From DATAFT01 sp035544635 (lineage in GTDB: Bacteria > Acidobacteriota > Thermoanaerobaculia > Multivoradales > Multivoraceae), in contig DATKDQ010000246.1 in the NCBI GenBank assembly GCA_035544635.1, forward strand, positions 1 to 28,368: a stretch of 28,368 bases of DNA, written 5' to 3'. The translations under genes were made by a program, and so were the position numbers. The notes under the pieces were generated by a model. The model was not told the origin of the DNA. It saw only the letters and a list, made by a program, of their open reading frames with translations, and searched no databases. This document shows positions 7,795 to 14,763 of the stretch, piece after piece. Each line of letters begins with the position of its first letter. Position 1 is the first letter of the stretch.

Positions 7795-9042
7795 GTGCGC
7801 CTGCTCATCGCCGCCGGAATCGCGGCTGCGCTGGCGGCACACGTCTCCTTCTGGTACCTGCCGCGGGAGCGCGGCGCCGCGGTCGAGCCGACGTCTCCCG
7901 CCGGCGAGCTCCTGGTCGGCGGCTCGCAGGCGGTGCGGCTGTGGGTCGCCTACCCCCATCAGAACCTCGGAGTCGCAGCGCGCGCGATGGACGATCCAGC
8001 CGCCGCCATCGCCGCGGCGTCGCGCCGATCGGGGCTCGGTGAGGTGGAGCTGCCGGCGTTCGGTCCATTCGCGCTGCCGCCGTCCCGAGCGCTCTCGGTC
8101 GCGGTCGACCCCGGCGGCGAGAACGTCGCCGTCACGATCGAGGTCTTTCCCGCCGTGGCGCTCCTCGCGCGCGTCGCCGGGACAGTCGCCGGGAACCCGA
8201 TCCTGCGCGGTGGGCCGGTCGTCGTCTCCGGTCGCGAGATGTCGGTCTCGTGGCGTGGGCGGGCCTGGTCGCTCCACGCGCAGCCGGGGCCGGGCGCGCC
8301 GCCGAGCCCGCCGCTCGGAGCACCGAGCCCGCCGGCCGCCGGAACCAGCGCCGGCGAGGGCCTCGCGTTCCTCGCGCTCGCATCGCCGCAGGGAGCGCTC
8401 GCTCCCGGAATGTACAGGCTGCGCCGGGAGGAGACCGACCTCGTCCTCGGCTCGCACCATGGAGGCCGATGGTCCGCCGCCGCGCGGCTGGTCGAGAGTC
8501 GTGCGCGCGAGCACGACCTCGCGTTTTTGGGACTGCGCAGGGAGGAGCCGGCGGCGACGACCGTCCTGGTCCTACCCCGGACCGCGCGCCGAGGGCTCGA
8601 GCTTCCCGACGCGGCCGTCGCTTGGACTGGAGACGTGGAGCGGTGGGACCTTCCCGGCGAGCGCGTGCTGCGGCTGCTCGGGCTCGACCCGCTCGAGGCT
8701 CGAGTCGACTCCTGGAGCCTGCTCGCGATCGAGCGTCCGAGCCTCGAGGCCGCCGCGCGGCTGGCTCCCGAGCTCGGCCGCGTCGCGGCGGAGGCCGGGG
8801 TCTCGCTCCAGGTGTGGATCCGCCCGCGCGACTACCTGCCGCTGGTCGCGGCGATTGCCGAGGTCCTCGACCGGCTACCGATCGCGCCGGAGGCGGAGGT
8901 GGAGCGCTGGCGCGACCTCGAGACCCTGCTCGAGGCGGCCGGTCCGGTCGAGCGCGTCAGCATCACGGTTGGGGCCGGAGGGGCCGAGGCGCGGCTCGGC
9001 TGGGCCGCGCGTGGGTTTGATTCCCGGCCCTCCGACCGGTAA
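7795..9042 (+). CDS. Unrecognised membrane-anchored or exported protein
   Basis: The product has 415 residues from GTG at 7795; I do not recognise the family. The N-terminus (MRLLIAAGIAAALAAHVSFW) is a single hydrophobic segment with no obvious signal-peptidase site, so a signal anchor is likely. A Pro/Gly/Ala-rich linker (PGPGAPPSPPLGAPSPPAAG) near residues 163-182 separates an N-terminal half with beta-type sequence (LSVAVDPGGENVAVTIEVFP) from a C-terminal alpha/beta half ending in RVSITVGAGGAEARLGWAAR. No Cys motif or catalytic signature is visible. It follows the glycosyltransferase by 9 bp and its TAA stop is part of the -10 element for yceD-rpmF. It may be cotranscribed with the glycosyltransferase, but a role in glycan export is unproven. 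Confidence 0.7.
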   Translation: MRLLIAAGIAAALAAHVSFWYLPRERGAAVEPTSPAGELLVGGSQAVRLWVAYPHQNLGVAARAMDDPAAAIAAASRRSGLGEVELPAFGPFALPPSRALSVAVDPGGENVAVTIEVFPAVALLARVAGTVAGNPILRGGPVVVSGREMSVSWRGRAWSLHAQPGPGAPPSPPLGAPSPPAAGTSAGEGLAFLALASPQGALAPGMYRLRREETDLVLGSHHGGRWSAAARLVESRAREHDLAFLGLRREEPAATTVLVLPRTARRGLELPDAAVAWTGDVERWDLPGERVLRLLGLDPLEARVDSWSLLAIERPSLEAAARLAPELGRVAAEAGVSLQVWIRPRDYLPLVAAIAEVLDRLPIAPEAEVERWRDLETLLEAAGPVERVSITVGAGGAEARLGWAARGFDSRPSDR

Positions 9043-9045
9043 ACT
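9017..9045 (+). promoter_or_regulatory. Promoter for yceD-rpmF-plsX-fab cluster
   Basis: TTGATT (9017-9022), a 17-bp spacer and TAAACT (9040-9045) match the sigma70 consensus at 4 of 6 positions or better in each hexamer. The -10 hexamer overlaps the TAA stop of the upstream gene. The predicted start near 9052 gives a leader of about 40 nt before the yceD ATG. Confidence 0.6.
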
Positions 9046-9093
9046 GCGACGCCGTCCTCGCCGGCTCAACGGCGGCGGTGTCCATCACGAAAC

Positions 9094-9642
9094 ATGCGAC
9101 TTCACCTGGATCGCGATCGCGACGAGCCCTTTCTCTGGGAGGAGACGGTCCGCCTGGACCCGGCGGAGCTCGGCCAGGACCTCCTGCTCGAGCTGGGGCC
9201 GATCGAGGTGCGCGGCCGGGTCGAGCTCCTCGATCCCGAGTTTCAGGTCGAGATGGACCTTCGCTACGAGCAGGCGCTGGCGTGCACGCGCTGTCTCGCG
9301 CCGGCGCGCTCCGAGGTCTCGACTCACGCCGAGCTCCAAGTGGTGACGCGCCCGGTCGACCGCCGGTCGCCGCCGCCGGAGCCCGAGGTCGAGCTCGACC
9401 GAGCGGAGCTCGGCGTCATCACCGCGATCGGCGAGCACATCGAGACCGAGCCCCTGATCGCCGAGCAGGTCCTGCTCGAGGTCCCGATGAAGCCGCTGTG
9501 CGGCGCCGATTGCAAGGGGCTCTGCCCCCGCTGCGGAGCGGACCGCAACGTCACGCCCGACTGTTGCGAGGAGCCTCCAGTGGAGGAGCGCTGGGAGGCT
9601 CTCGGCGCGCTTCGCGACCGTCTGTCGGCGGAGGGCCGATAG
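9094..9642 (+). CDS. yceD: YceD / DUF177 family protein
   Basis: The protein has 182 residues. It shows the YceD layout: an N-terminal beta domain (LGPIEVRGRVELLDPEFQVE), a CxxC pair at Cys64 and Cys67 in ALACTRCLAPARSEV, an acidic central part (LDRAELGVITAIGEHIETEP) and a C-terminal Cys cluster, PLCGADCKGLCPRCGADRNV then CC. YceD is conserved directly upstream of rpmF across bacteria, as here. It has been linked to 23S rRNA metabolism and, in plants, to 23S rRNA processing; the biochemical function is unsettled. The Cys-rich end may bind zinc. It is the first gene after the promoter at 9017-9045. Confidence 0.88.
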   Translation: MRLHLDRDRDEPFLWEETVRLDPAELGQDLLLELGPIEVRGRVELLDPEFQVEMDLRYEQALACTRCLAPARSEVSTHAELQVVTRPVDRRSPPPEPEVELDRAELGVITAIGEHIETEPLIAEQVLLEVPMKPLCGADCKGLCPRCGADRNVTPDCCEEPPVEERWEALGALRDRLSAEGR

Positions 9643-9777
9643 CGCTCCCCGAGCGCGCCGGTGCGGCCGTGGGAGCCCGCCCGCCGCCGGCCCGGGGTCG
9701 CGGCCGAGGCGGCTCGACTTCGCTCCTTGCAGGGCAGCCGTCCGTCAACGAACCGCGTCTCCCCAACGAGGTGAATC

Positions 9778-9960
9778 ATGCCGAACCCGAAGCATCGTCA
9801 TTCCAAGGCACGCCGCGACAAACGGCGCGCCCACGACGCTCTGAAGCCGCCGGGCGCGTCGATCTGCCCTGACTGCGGCGAGGTGAAGCTCCCGCACCGC
9901 GCGTGCCGGCACTGCGGCTCCTATCGCGGCCGGGAAGTGATCACGGTCGAGAAGACCTGA
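9778..9960 (+). CDS. rpmF: 50S ribosomal protein L32
   Basis: This 60-residue protein has the complete L32 signature: MPNPKHRHSKARRDKRRAHD at the basic N-terminus, which reaches into 23S rRNA, and a zinc ribbon ICPDCGEVKLPHRACRHCGS with four Cys in CxxC pairs (the Cys-plus form). Length is normal. It lies 135 bp after yceD and upstream of plsX, the standard bacterial order that links ribosome and lipid synthesis. Confidence 0.97.
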   Translation: MPNPKHRHSKARRDKRRAHDALKPPGASICPDCGEVKLPHRACRHCGSYRGREVITVEKT

Positions 9961-10076
9961 CGCCGGTCACGCCGACCCGCCGCCGGGCGCCCGTGGAGGG
10001 CGGCGCACCCGCACGGCGGGAGCGGAGTGCCGGCCCAGATGGCGAGCGATGCTCCCTTCGGAACGCGGGAACGTGA

Positions 10077-10119
10077 ATGCCTCTGTTAGAATCTCGCTTC
10101 CCCAACGAAGCCGAGGCAT
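10077..10119 (+). promoter_or_regulatory. Inverted repeat with embedded -10-like sequence upstream of plsX
   Basis: ATGCCTC (10077-10083) is complementary to GAGGCAT (10113-10119). Between them lies a nested hairpin, GCTTC (10096-10100) with GAAGC (10107-10111) around the loop CCCAAC. The interval also contains TGTTAGAAT (10084-10092), which resembles an extended -10, but I find no -35 at proper distance. It could be an operator-bearing internal promoter or an mRNA fold 21 nt before the plsX start. Confidence 0.3.
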
Positions 10120-10140
10120 GCTCGCCTAGGAGGCTCGAGT

Positions 10141-11190
10141 TTGCTGTCGCACGTCACGATCGCCGTCGATGCGATGGGGGGCGACCACGCGCCGGCGTCG
10201 GTCGTCGAGGGCGTCCTGCTCGCGCTGCGCGAGCCGTCCTGGACCGCGATCCTGGTCGGTGACGAGCCGTCCATCCGCCGCGAGCTCGAGCGCCTGCCCG
10301 CCCCCGATGGTCGGCTCGAGATCGTTCACGCCGAGGAGGTGGTCGGGATGGACGAGTCGCCGATCACTCCGATCCGCAAGAAGCGCCGTTCCTCGATACG
10401 GCTCTGCGCCGACCTCGTCCGCGAGGGCCGCGCGCACGGCATGGTCTCGGCCGGCAACACCGGCGCCGTGATGATCGCCGCCAAGATGGTAATCGGCACC
10501 ATCGAGGGCGTCGACCGCCCGGCGCTCGCCGCGGTCATGCCCAGCCAGAGCGGCTTCACCCTGGTGCTCGACGTCGGCGCCAACGTCGACACCAAGGTCG
10601 AGCACCTGCGCCAGTTCGCGGTGATGGGCCACTTCTACGCGCAGGAGATCCTGCACACGCCGGCGCCGCGCATCGGTCTGCTCTCGATCGGCGAGGAGGA
10701 GGGGAAGGGTACCGACTTTACTCGCCAGGTGTTCAAGATCATGGAGTCGCTGCGCCTCAACTTCGTCGGCAACGTCGAGGGCCGCGACGTGTTCCGCGGA
10801 TCGGTCGACGTCATCGTGTGCGACGGCTTCGTCGGCAACGTGATGCTCAAGGCGAGCGAGGCGCTGGGCGAGATGATCTCCGCCATGCTGCGGCACGAGA
10901 TGTCGCGGAGCTGGCGCACCAGGGCTGGCTACCTGTTCGCCAGGCCGGCCTTCCAGGGACTGCTCGACCGTCTCGACTACTCCGAGTACGGAGCGGCACC
11001 GCTCTTGGGCGTCAAGGGCGGCTGCTTCATCGGTCACGGCGTCTCCAGCGCCAAGGCGGTCAAGAACGCGGTGCTGCGGGCCCGTGAGTTCTGCGAGGCG
11101 GAGCTCCACCAGAAGATGCGCGAGAAGATCGCCGAGATGCACGCCTTCGAGCGGAGCCTGGAGAACGCCCGCCCGCGGGAGGTGGTTTGA
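10141..11190 (+). CDS. plsX: Phosphate acyltransferase PlsX
   Basis: This 349-residue enzyme converts acyl-ACP and phosphate to acyl-phosphate and ACP, feeding PlsY in phosphatidic-acid synthesis. The start is TTG 10141, supported by AGGAGG at 10128-10133 with 7-nt spacing and by the family opening HVTIAVDAMGGDHAPASVVE. Other family motifs are GMVSAGNTGAVMIAAKM, VLDVGANVDTKVEHLRQFA, IGEEEGKGT, VCDGFVGNVMLKASEALGE and YGAAPLLGVKGGCFIGHGVS with the S..AxKNAV helix. It is expected to be a peripheral membrane protein. Its TGA overlaps the TTG start of fabD (TTGA), so the two should be translationally coupled. In many genomes fabH sits between them; here it does not. Confidence 0.96.
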   Translation: MLSHVTIAVDAMGGDHAPASVVEGVLLALREPSWTAILVGDEPSIRRELERLPAPDGRLEIVHAEEVVGMDESPITPIRKKRRSSIRLCADLVREGRAHGMVSAGNTGAVMIAAKMVIGTIEGVDRPALAAVMPSQSGFTLVLDVGANVDTKVEHLRQFAVMGHFYAQEILHTPAPRIGLLSIGEEEGKGTDFTRQVFKIMESLRLNFVGNVEGRDVFRGSVDVIVCDGFVGNVMLKASEALGEMISAMLRHEMSRSWRTRAGYLFARPAFQGLLDRLDYSEYGAAPLLGVKGGCFIGHGVSSAKAVKNAVLRAREFCEAELHQKMREKIAEMHAFERSLENARPREVV

Positions 11191-12137
11191 CCGGCCTGAG
11201 TGCGGCGGGCGAGAGGCGGGCGTTCGTCTTCCCGGGGCAGGGTTCGCAGGCCGTGGGGATGGGGCGGGAGTGTGCCGAGGAGTTCGCCGAGGCGCGCGCC
11301 GTCTTCGCCGCCGCCGACCACGCGCTCGGCTTTCCTCTGTCGCGGTTGTGCTTCGAGGGTCCGCTCTCGGAGCTCCAGCTCACCGCGAACACGCAGCCCG
11401 CGATCCTCGCCGCCTCGATCGCGCTCTACCAGGTGCTGGAGCGGTCGGGTCACCGGCCCGACGCCGTCGCCGGGCACAGCCTCGGGGAGTACTCGGCGCT
11501 GGTCGCCGCCGGTGCTCTCGAGCTCGTGGACGCGGTGCGGCTGGTGCGCCGTCGCGGTGAGCTGATGCAGGAGGCGGTGCCGCCCGGCGTCGGCGCCATG
11601 GCGGCGTTCCTCGGCGTCGACGAGACGGTGGTGCGCGAGATCGCCGCGGCGGCCAGGGGTAGAGAGGTCTGTGCCATCGCCAACCTCAACGCCCCCGGGC
11701 AGACCGTGATCGCCGGGCACCGGGCGGCGGTCGAGCGGGCGATCGACGAGGCCAAGCGTCGCGGACACCGCAAGGCGATGCTGCTGCCGGTGTCGGCGCC
11801 CTTCCACTCGCCGCTGATGGCGCCGGCGCGCGACGGCATGGCGCCGCTCCTCGCCGCCGTTCCGCTGCGCGACCCGCGCGTCCCGGTGGTCTCCAACGTC
11901 GACGCGCGCCCGCTCGAGCGCGCGGCGGAGATCCGCGACGCGCTGCTGCGCCAGATCGATCAGCCGGTGCGCTGGGTGGAGTCGATCGAGCGGCTCCATC
12001 GCGACCTCCGAATCGGCACCTTCGTCGAGGTCGGCCCGGGGCGCGTCCTCTCCGGCCTCATCAAGCGCATCGTCCCCGAGGCCAACGTCCTGAGCGTCGG
12101 CGACGCGGCGTCGCTGCGCGAGCTGCTCGCGGCCTGA
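11187..12137 (+). CDS. fabD: Malonyl-CoA:ACP transacylase FabD
   Basis: The product has 316 residues from TTG 11187, which has GGGAGG at 11177-11182. FabD moves the malonyl group from CoA to ACP for fatty-acid elongation. The oxyanion-hole motif FVFPGQGSQAVGMG is at about 13-26, the nucleophile elbow AGHSLGEYSALVAAG has Ser98, and the catalytic His is His207 in PVSAPFHSPLM. ANTQPAILAASIALY and GPGRVLSGLIKRIVPE are also typical. Length is normal (about 310). The start codon overlaps the plsX stop by 4 bp. Confidence 0.96.
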   Translation: MTGLSAAGERRAFVFPGQGSQAVGMGRECAEEFAEARAVFAAADHALGFPLSRLCFEGPLSELQLTANTQPAILAASIALYQVLERSGHRPDAVAGHSLGEYSALVAAGALELVDAVRLVRRRGELMQEAVPPGVGAMAAFLGVDETVVREIAAAARGREVCAIANLNAPGQTVIAGHRAAVERAIDEAKRRGHRKAMLLPVSAPFHSPLMAPARDGMAPLLAAVPLRDPRVPVVSNVDARPLERAAEIRDALLRQIDQPVRWVESIERLHRDLRIGTFVEVGPGRVLSGLIKRIVPEANVLSVGDAASLRELLAA

Positions 12138-12158
12138 GCGAGCGACCGCGGGGGAGTG

Positions 12159-12902
12159 ATGTTCCGGCTCGACTCCAGGACGGCGCTCGTCACCGGTGCG
12201 TCGCAGGGCATAGGCGTTGGGATCGCGCGGCGGCTCGCCGCCGCGGGTGCCCGCGTCGTGCTCGCCGCGCGCTCGGCCGATCGCCTCGAGGCGCTCGCCG
12301 CCGAGCTCCGCGCCACCGGCCACGACGCGCGGCCGCTCCCGCTCGACCTCGCCCAGCCGGAGACGCTCCGCGAACGCCTCGCCACCCTCCCCGAGGAGCT
12401 CCTCCCGATCTCGATCCTGGTCAACAACGCCGGGATCACCGCCGACAACCTCCTCCTGCGCATGAGCCTCGAGGAGTGGCGGCGGGTGCTCGACACCAAC
12501 CTCACCGGGACCTTCGCGCTCACCAAGGCGATCGCCCGCGGCATGGTCCGCGCGCGCTGGGGGCGCATCATCAGCATCTCGTCCGTGGTCGGCCTGATGG
12601 GCAATCCCGGGCAGGCCAACTACGCGGCGGCGAAGGCGGGTCTGGTGGGCTTCTCGAAGTCGCTCGCTCGCGAGCTGGGAAGCCGCGGCATCACCGTGAA
12701 CGTGGTGGCGCCGGGGTTCGTGCGCACCGCCATGACCGGCGTCCTGAGCGAGGAGCAGACGGCCAACCTCGAGCGGCAGATCGTGCTCGGCCGGCTGGGG
12801 ACGCCGGAGGACGTCGCGGCAGCGGTGCACTACCTGGCGAGCGAGGAGGCGTCGTACGTCACCGGCGAGGTGCTGAACGTCTCGGGGGGGCTCTACATCT
12901 GA
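12159..12902 (+). CDS. fabG: 3-oxoacyl-ACP reductase FabG
   Basis: This 247-residue short-chain dehydrogenase reduces 3-ketoacyl-ACP with NADPH. Motifs run TALVTGASQGIGVGIARRLA (cofactor loop), ILVNNAGITADN, Asn114 in LDTNLTGTF, Ser142 in IISISSVVGLMGNPGQ, and Tyr155/Lys159 in NYAAAKAGLVGFSKSLA. ITVNVVAPGFVRTAMT and YVTGEVLNVSGGLYI complete the family pattern. ATG 12159 is chosen; an in-frame GTG directly before it (12156) is possible. A purine-rich GGGGGAG is very close upstream. It follows fabD by 21 bp. Confidence 0.95.
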   Translation: MFRLDSRTALVTGASQGIGVGIARRLAAAGARVVLAARSADRLEALAAELRATGHDARPLPLDLAQPETLRERLATLPEELLPISILVNNAGITADNLLLRMSLEEWRRVLDTNLTGTFALTKAIARGMVRARWGRIISISSVVGLMGNPGQANYAAAKAGLVGFSKSLARELGSRGITVNVVAPGFVRTAMTGVLSEEQTANLERQIVLGRLGTPEDVAAAVHYLASEEASYVTGEVLNVSGGLYI

Positions 12903-13223
12903 CGATGCGAGAGGGCGTCGTGACCGTCGCCGCAGCCTGGCCGTCGGGCGCAGGAGCGACGCTAGCTCCGGAAGTGGTGTCTACCATTTCCTCCGCTAGC
13001 CATGTCTCCCGCCGAGCGCCCGCGGACGGGCGCCGGCTCAGTCGCCCGCCCATAGATGGACGGGCTCCTAGCCTGCGCCTTCGGAGGGGGCTGGCGAGCT
13101 GCTCCTCTACTTCGGGTCCTTCGGGACGTATAGGATTGCGGCGGCTGGCTGGCCTGTTCCCCTCGTCTCTGTGCTAGAAAGCGCCGCGGATCGCAACGTC
13201 CGGTAAGCAAGGGAGACCATCGC
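12903..13223 (+). other. Non-coding interval between fabG and acpP
   Basis: These 321 bp contain no gene I can support. One imperfect hairpin is visible at 12961-13000: GCTAGC ends flank a 3-by-3 internal loop and GGAAGTGG pairs with CCATTTCC, including one G-T, around a 6-nt loop. It has no T-tract. TGCTAGAAA at 13172-13180 resembles an extended -10 and would place a start about 35-40 nt before the acpP ATG, but no convincing -35 lies 16-19 bp upstream. The interval would suit a separate acpP promoter, which is common because ACP is needed in large excess. Confidence 0.4.
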
Positions 13224-13472
13224 ATGTCCGTAGCAGAGAAGGTCAAGAGCATCATCGTCGAGCAGCTCGGGGTGGACGCCGACGAAGTGACGCCGGGGGC
13301 CAGCTTCACCGACGACCTCGGAGCCGATTCGCTCGACATCGTCGAGCTGGTGATGGCCTTCGAGGAAGAGTTCGGGATCGAGATCCCGGACGAGGCCGCC
13401 GAGAAGATCAGCAAGGTCCAGGAGGCGGTCGAGTACATCGAGACGCACCAGGGATCCTCCGGAGCGTCTTGA
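13224..13472 (+). CDS. acpP: Acyl carrier protein
   Basis: This 82-residue acidic, helical protein carries growing acyl chains on a 4'-phosphopantetheine arm attached to Ser36 in DDLGADSLDIVELVMAFEEE. The rest matches ACP closely: SVAEKVKSIIVEQLGV at the start and FGIEIPDEAAEKISKVQEAV after helix II. ATG 13224 is preceded by AGGGAG at suitable distance. The TGA stop overlaps the TTG start of fabF (TTGA), so their translation is probably coupled. Confidence 0.97.
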   Translation: MSVAEKVKSIIVEQLGVDADEVTPGASFTDDLGADSLDIVELVMAFEEEFGIEIPDEAAEKISKVQEAVEYIETHQGSSGAS

Positions 13473-14740
13473 CACCCGTCTCTCCGGCACCCGCTTCCCG
13501 CCGCCGCGTGGCGGTGACCGGCGTCGGCCTGGTGTCTCCCTTGGGCGTCGGCACCCGCCAGACCTGGGAAGGCATCCTCGCCGGCCGGAGCGGGATCCGT
13601 CCGATCACCACGATCGACGTCTCCGCGTACCCCACCCGCATCGGCGGCGAGGTGCGCGACTTCGACCCCGGCGTCTACCTCGAGAAGAAGGAGGTGAAGC
13701 GCTTCGACCGCTTCATCCACTACGCGGTCGCCGCGACCGCGATCGCGCTCGAGGATGCCTCGGGGTTCAAGATCGACGACGCCAACCGCGACCGCGTCGC
13801 GGTGATGATCGGCACCGGGATCGGCGGCTTCCCACTGATCGAGCAGACCAAGGAGGTGCTCGACGAGCGCGGGCCCAACCGCGTCGGTCCGTTCTTCATC
13901 CCCGGCGCGATCGCGAACATGGCCGCCGGCCTGGTCTCGATCCAGTTCGGTGCGAGGGGACCGAACGGCTGCCCGTGCACCGCCTGCACCACGGGGCTCC
14001 ACGCCGTGGGCGACGCCGTCCGCCTGATCCAGCACGGCTACGCCGACGCCGCCCTGGCCGGAGGCACCGAGGCGGCGATGACGCCGCTCGCGTTCGCCGG
14101 CTTCTGCTCGATGCGCGCGATGTCGCATCGCAACGACGAGCCCGAGCGCGCGTCGCGTCCGTGGGACCGCGGCCGCGACGGCTTCGTCCTCTCGGAGGGC
14201 GCCGGCATCCTGCTGCTCGAGGAGATGGACGCGGCGCAGGCGCGCGGCGCCCGGGTGTACGCCGAGATCGTCGGCTACGGGATGAGCGCCGACGCCCACC
14301 ACATCTCGGCGCCCGAGCCCTCCGGCGACGGCGCGATCCGCGTCATGCGGGCCGCCATCGCCGACGCCGGCGTCGAGCCGACCGACGTTGTCTACATCAA
14401 CGCGCACGGCACCTCGACCCCGCTCGGCGACGTCGCCGAGGTGCGCGCGATCAAGAGCGTGTTCGGCGAGCACGCGCGCAAGCTCGCGGTGTCGTCCACC
14501 AAGTCGGCCACCGGCCATCTGCTCGGCGCGGCCGGCGGTCTCGAGACCGGCGTCCTCGCGCTCGCGATCCACGAGGGCAAGCTCCCGCCGACCCTGAACC
14601 TCGACCAGCCCGACGACGAGTGCGACCTCGATTTCGTGCCGCACACGGCGCGCGACGCCGACATCCGCTACGGCCTCACCAACTCGTTCGGGTTCGGTGG
14701 CACCAACGGGGCGCTGGTGCTGAAGAAGGTCGAAGCGTAG
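13469..14740 (+). CDS. fabF: 3-oxoacyl-ACP synthase II FabF
   Basis: The product has 423 residues from TTG 13469; there is no ATG nearby and GGAG lies 4 nt upstream. This condensing enzyme elongates acyl-ACP with malonyl-ACP. The thiolase fold opens RRVAVTGVGLVSPLGVGT. The active-site Cys is Cys173 in GCPCTACTTGLHAVGDA, and the two catalytic His are His313 (INAHGTSTPLGD) and His350 (STKSATGHLLGAAGG), with Lys345 nearby. The C-terminal glycine-rich loop is NSFGFGGTNGALVL. Two extra Cys (168 and 170) lie just before the nucleophile. It ends the fatty-acid cluster; the next gene is convergent 23 bp away. Confidence 0.96.
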   Translation: MTPVSPAPASRRRVAVTGVGLVSPLGVGTRQTWEGILAGRSGIRPITTIDVSAYPTRIGGEVRDFDPGVYLEKKEVKRFDRFIHYAVAATAIALEDASGFKIDDANRDRVAVMIGTGIGGFPLIEQTKEVLDERGPNRVGPFFIPGAIANMAAGLVSIQFGARGPNGCPCTACTTGLHAVGDAVRLIQHGYADAALAGGTEAAMTPLAFAGFCSMRAMSHRNDEPERASRPWDRGRDGFVLSEGAGILLLEEMDAAQARGARVYAEIVGYGMSADAHHISAPEPSGDGAIRVMRAAIADAGVEPTDVVYINAHGTSTPLGDVAEVRAIKSVFGEHARKLAVSSTKSATGHLLGAAGGLETGVLALAIHEGKLPPTLNLDQPDDECDLDFVPHTARDADIRYGLTNSFGFGGTNGALVLKKVEA

Positions 14741-14763
14741 GCCGCCATCGCAGCACGCGGCGG

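Noticed and set aside
10058..10092. Complete internal promoter before plsX
   Set aside because: TGTTAGAAT is a fair extended -10, but TTCGGA lies 24 bp upstream, too far for a -35, so only a dyad with a -10-like element is reported.
13172..13180. Promoter directly before acpP
   Set aside because: TGCTAGAAA is suggestive but no -35 hexamer occurs at 16-19 bp; it is mentioned only within the interval description.
14741..14763. Bidirectional terminator between fabF and the DPP4-like gene
   Set aside because: CCGCC (14742-14746) and GGCGG (14759-14763) can pair, but the stem is only 5 bp with a 12-nt loop and no T-tract.
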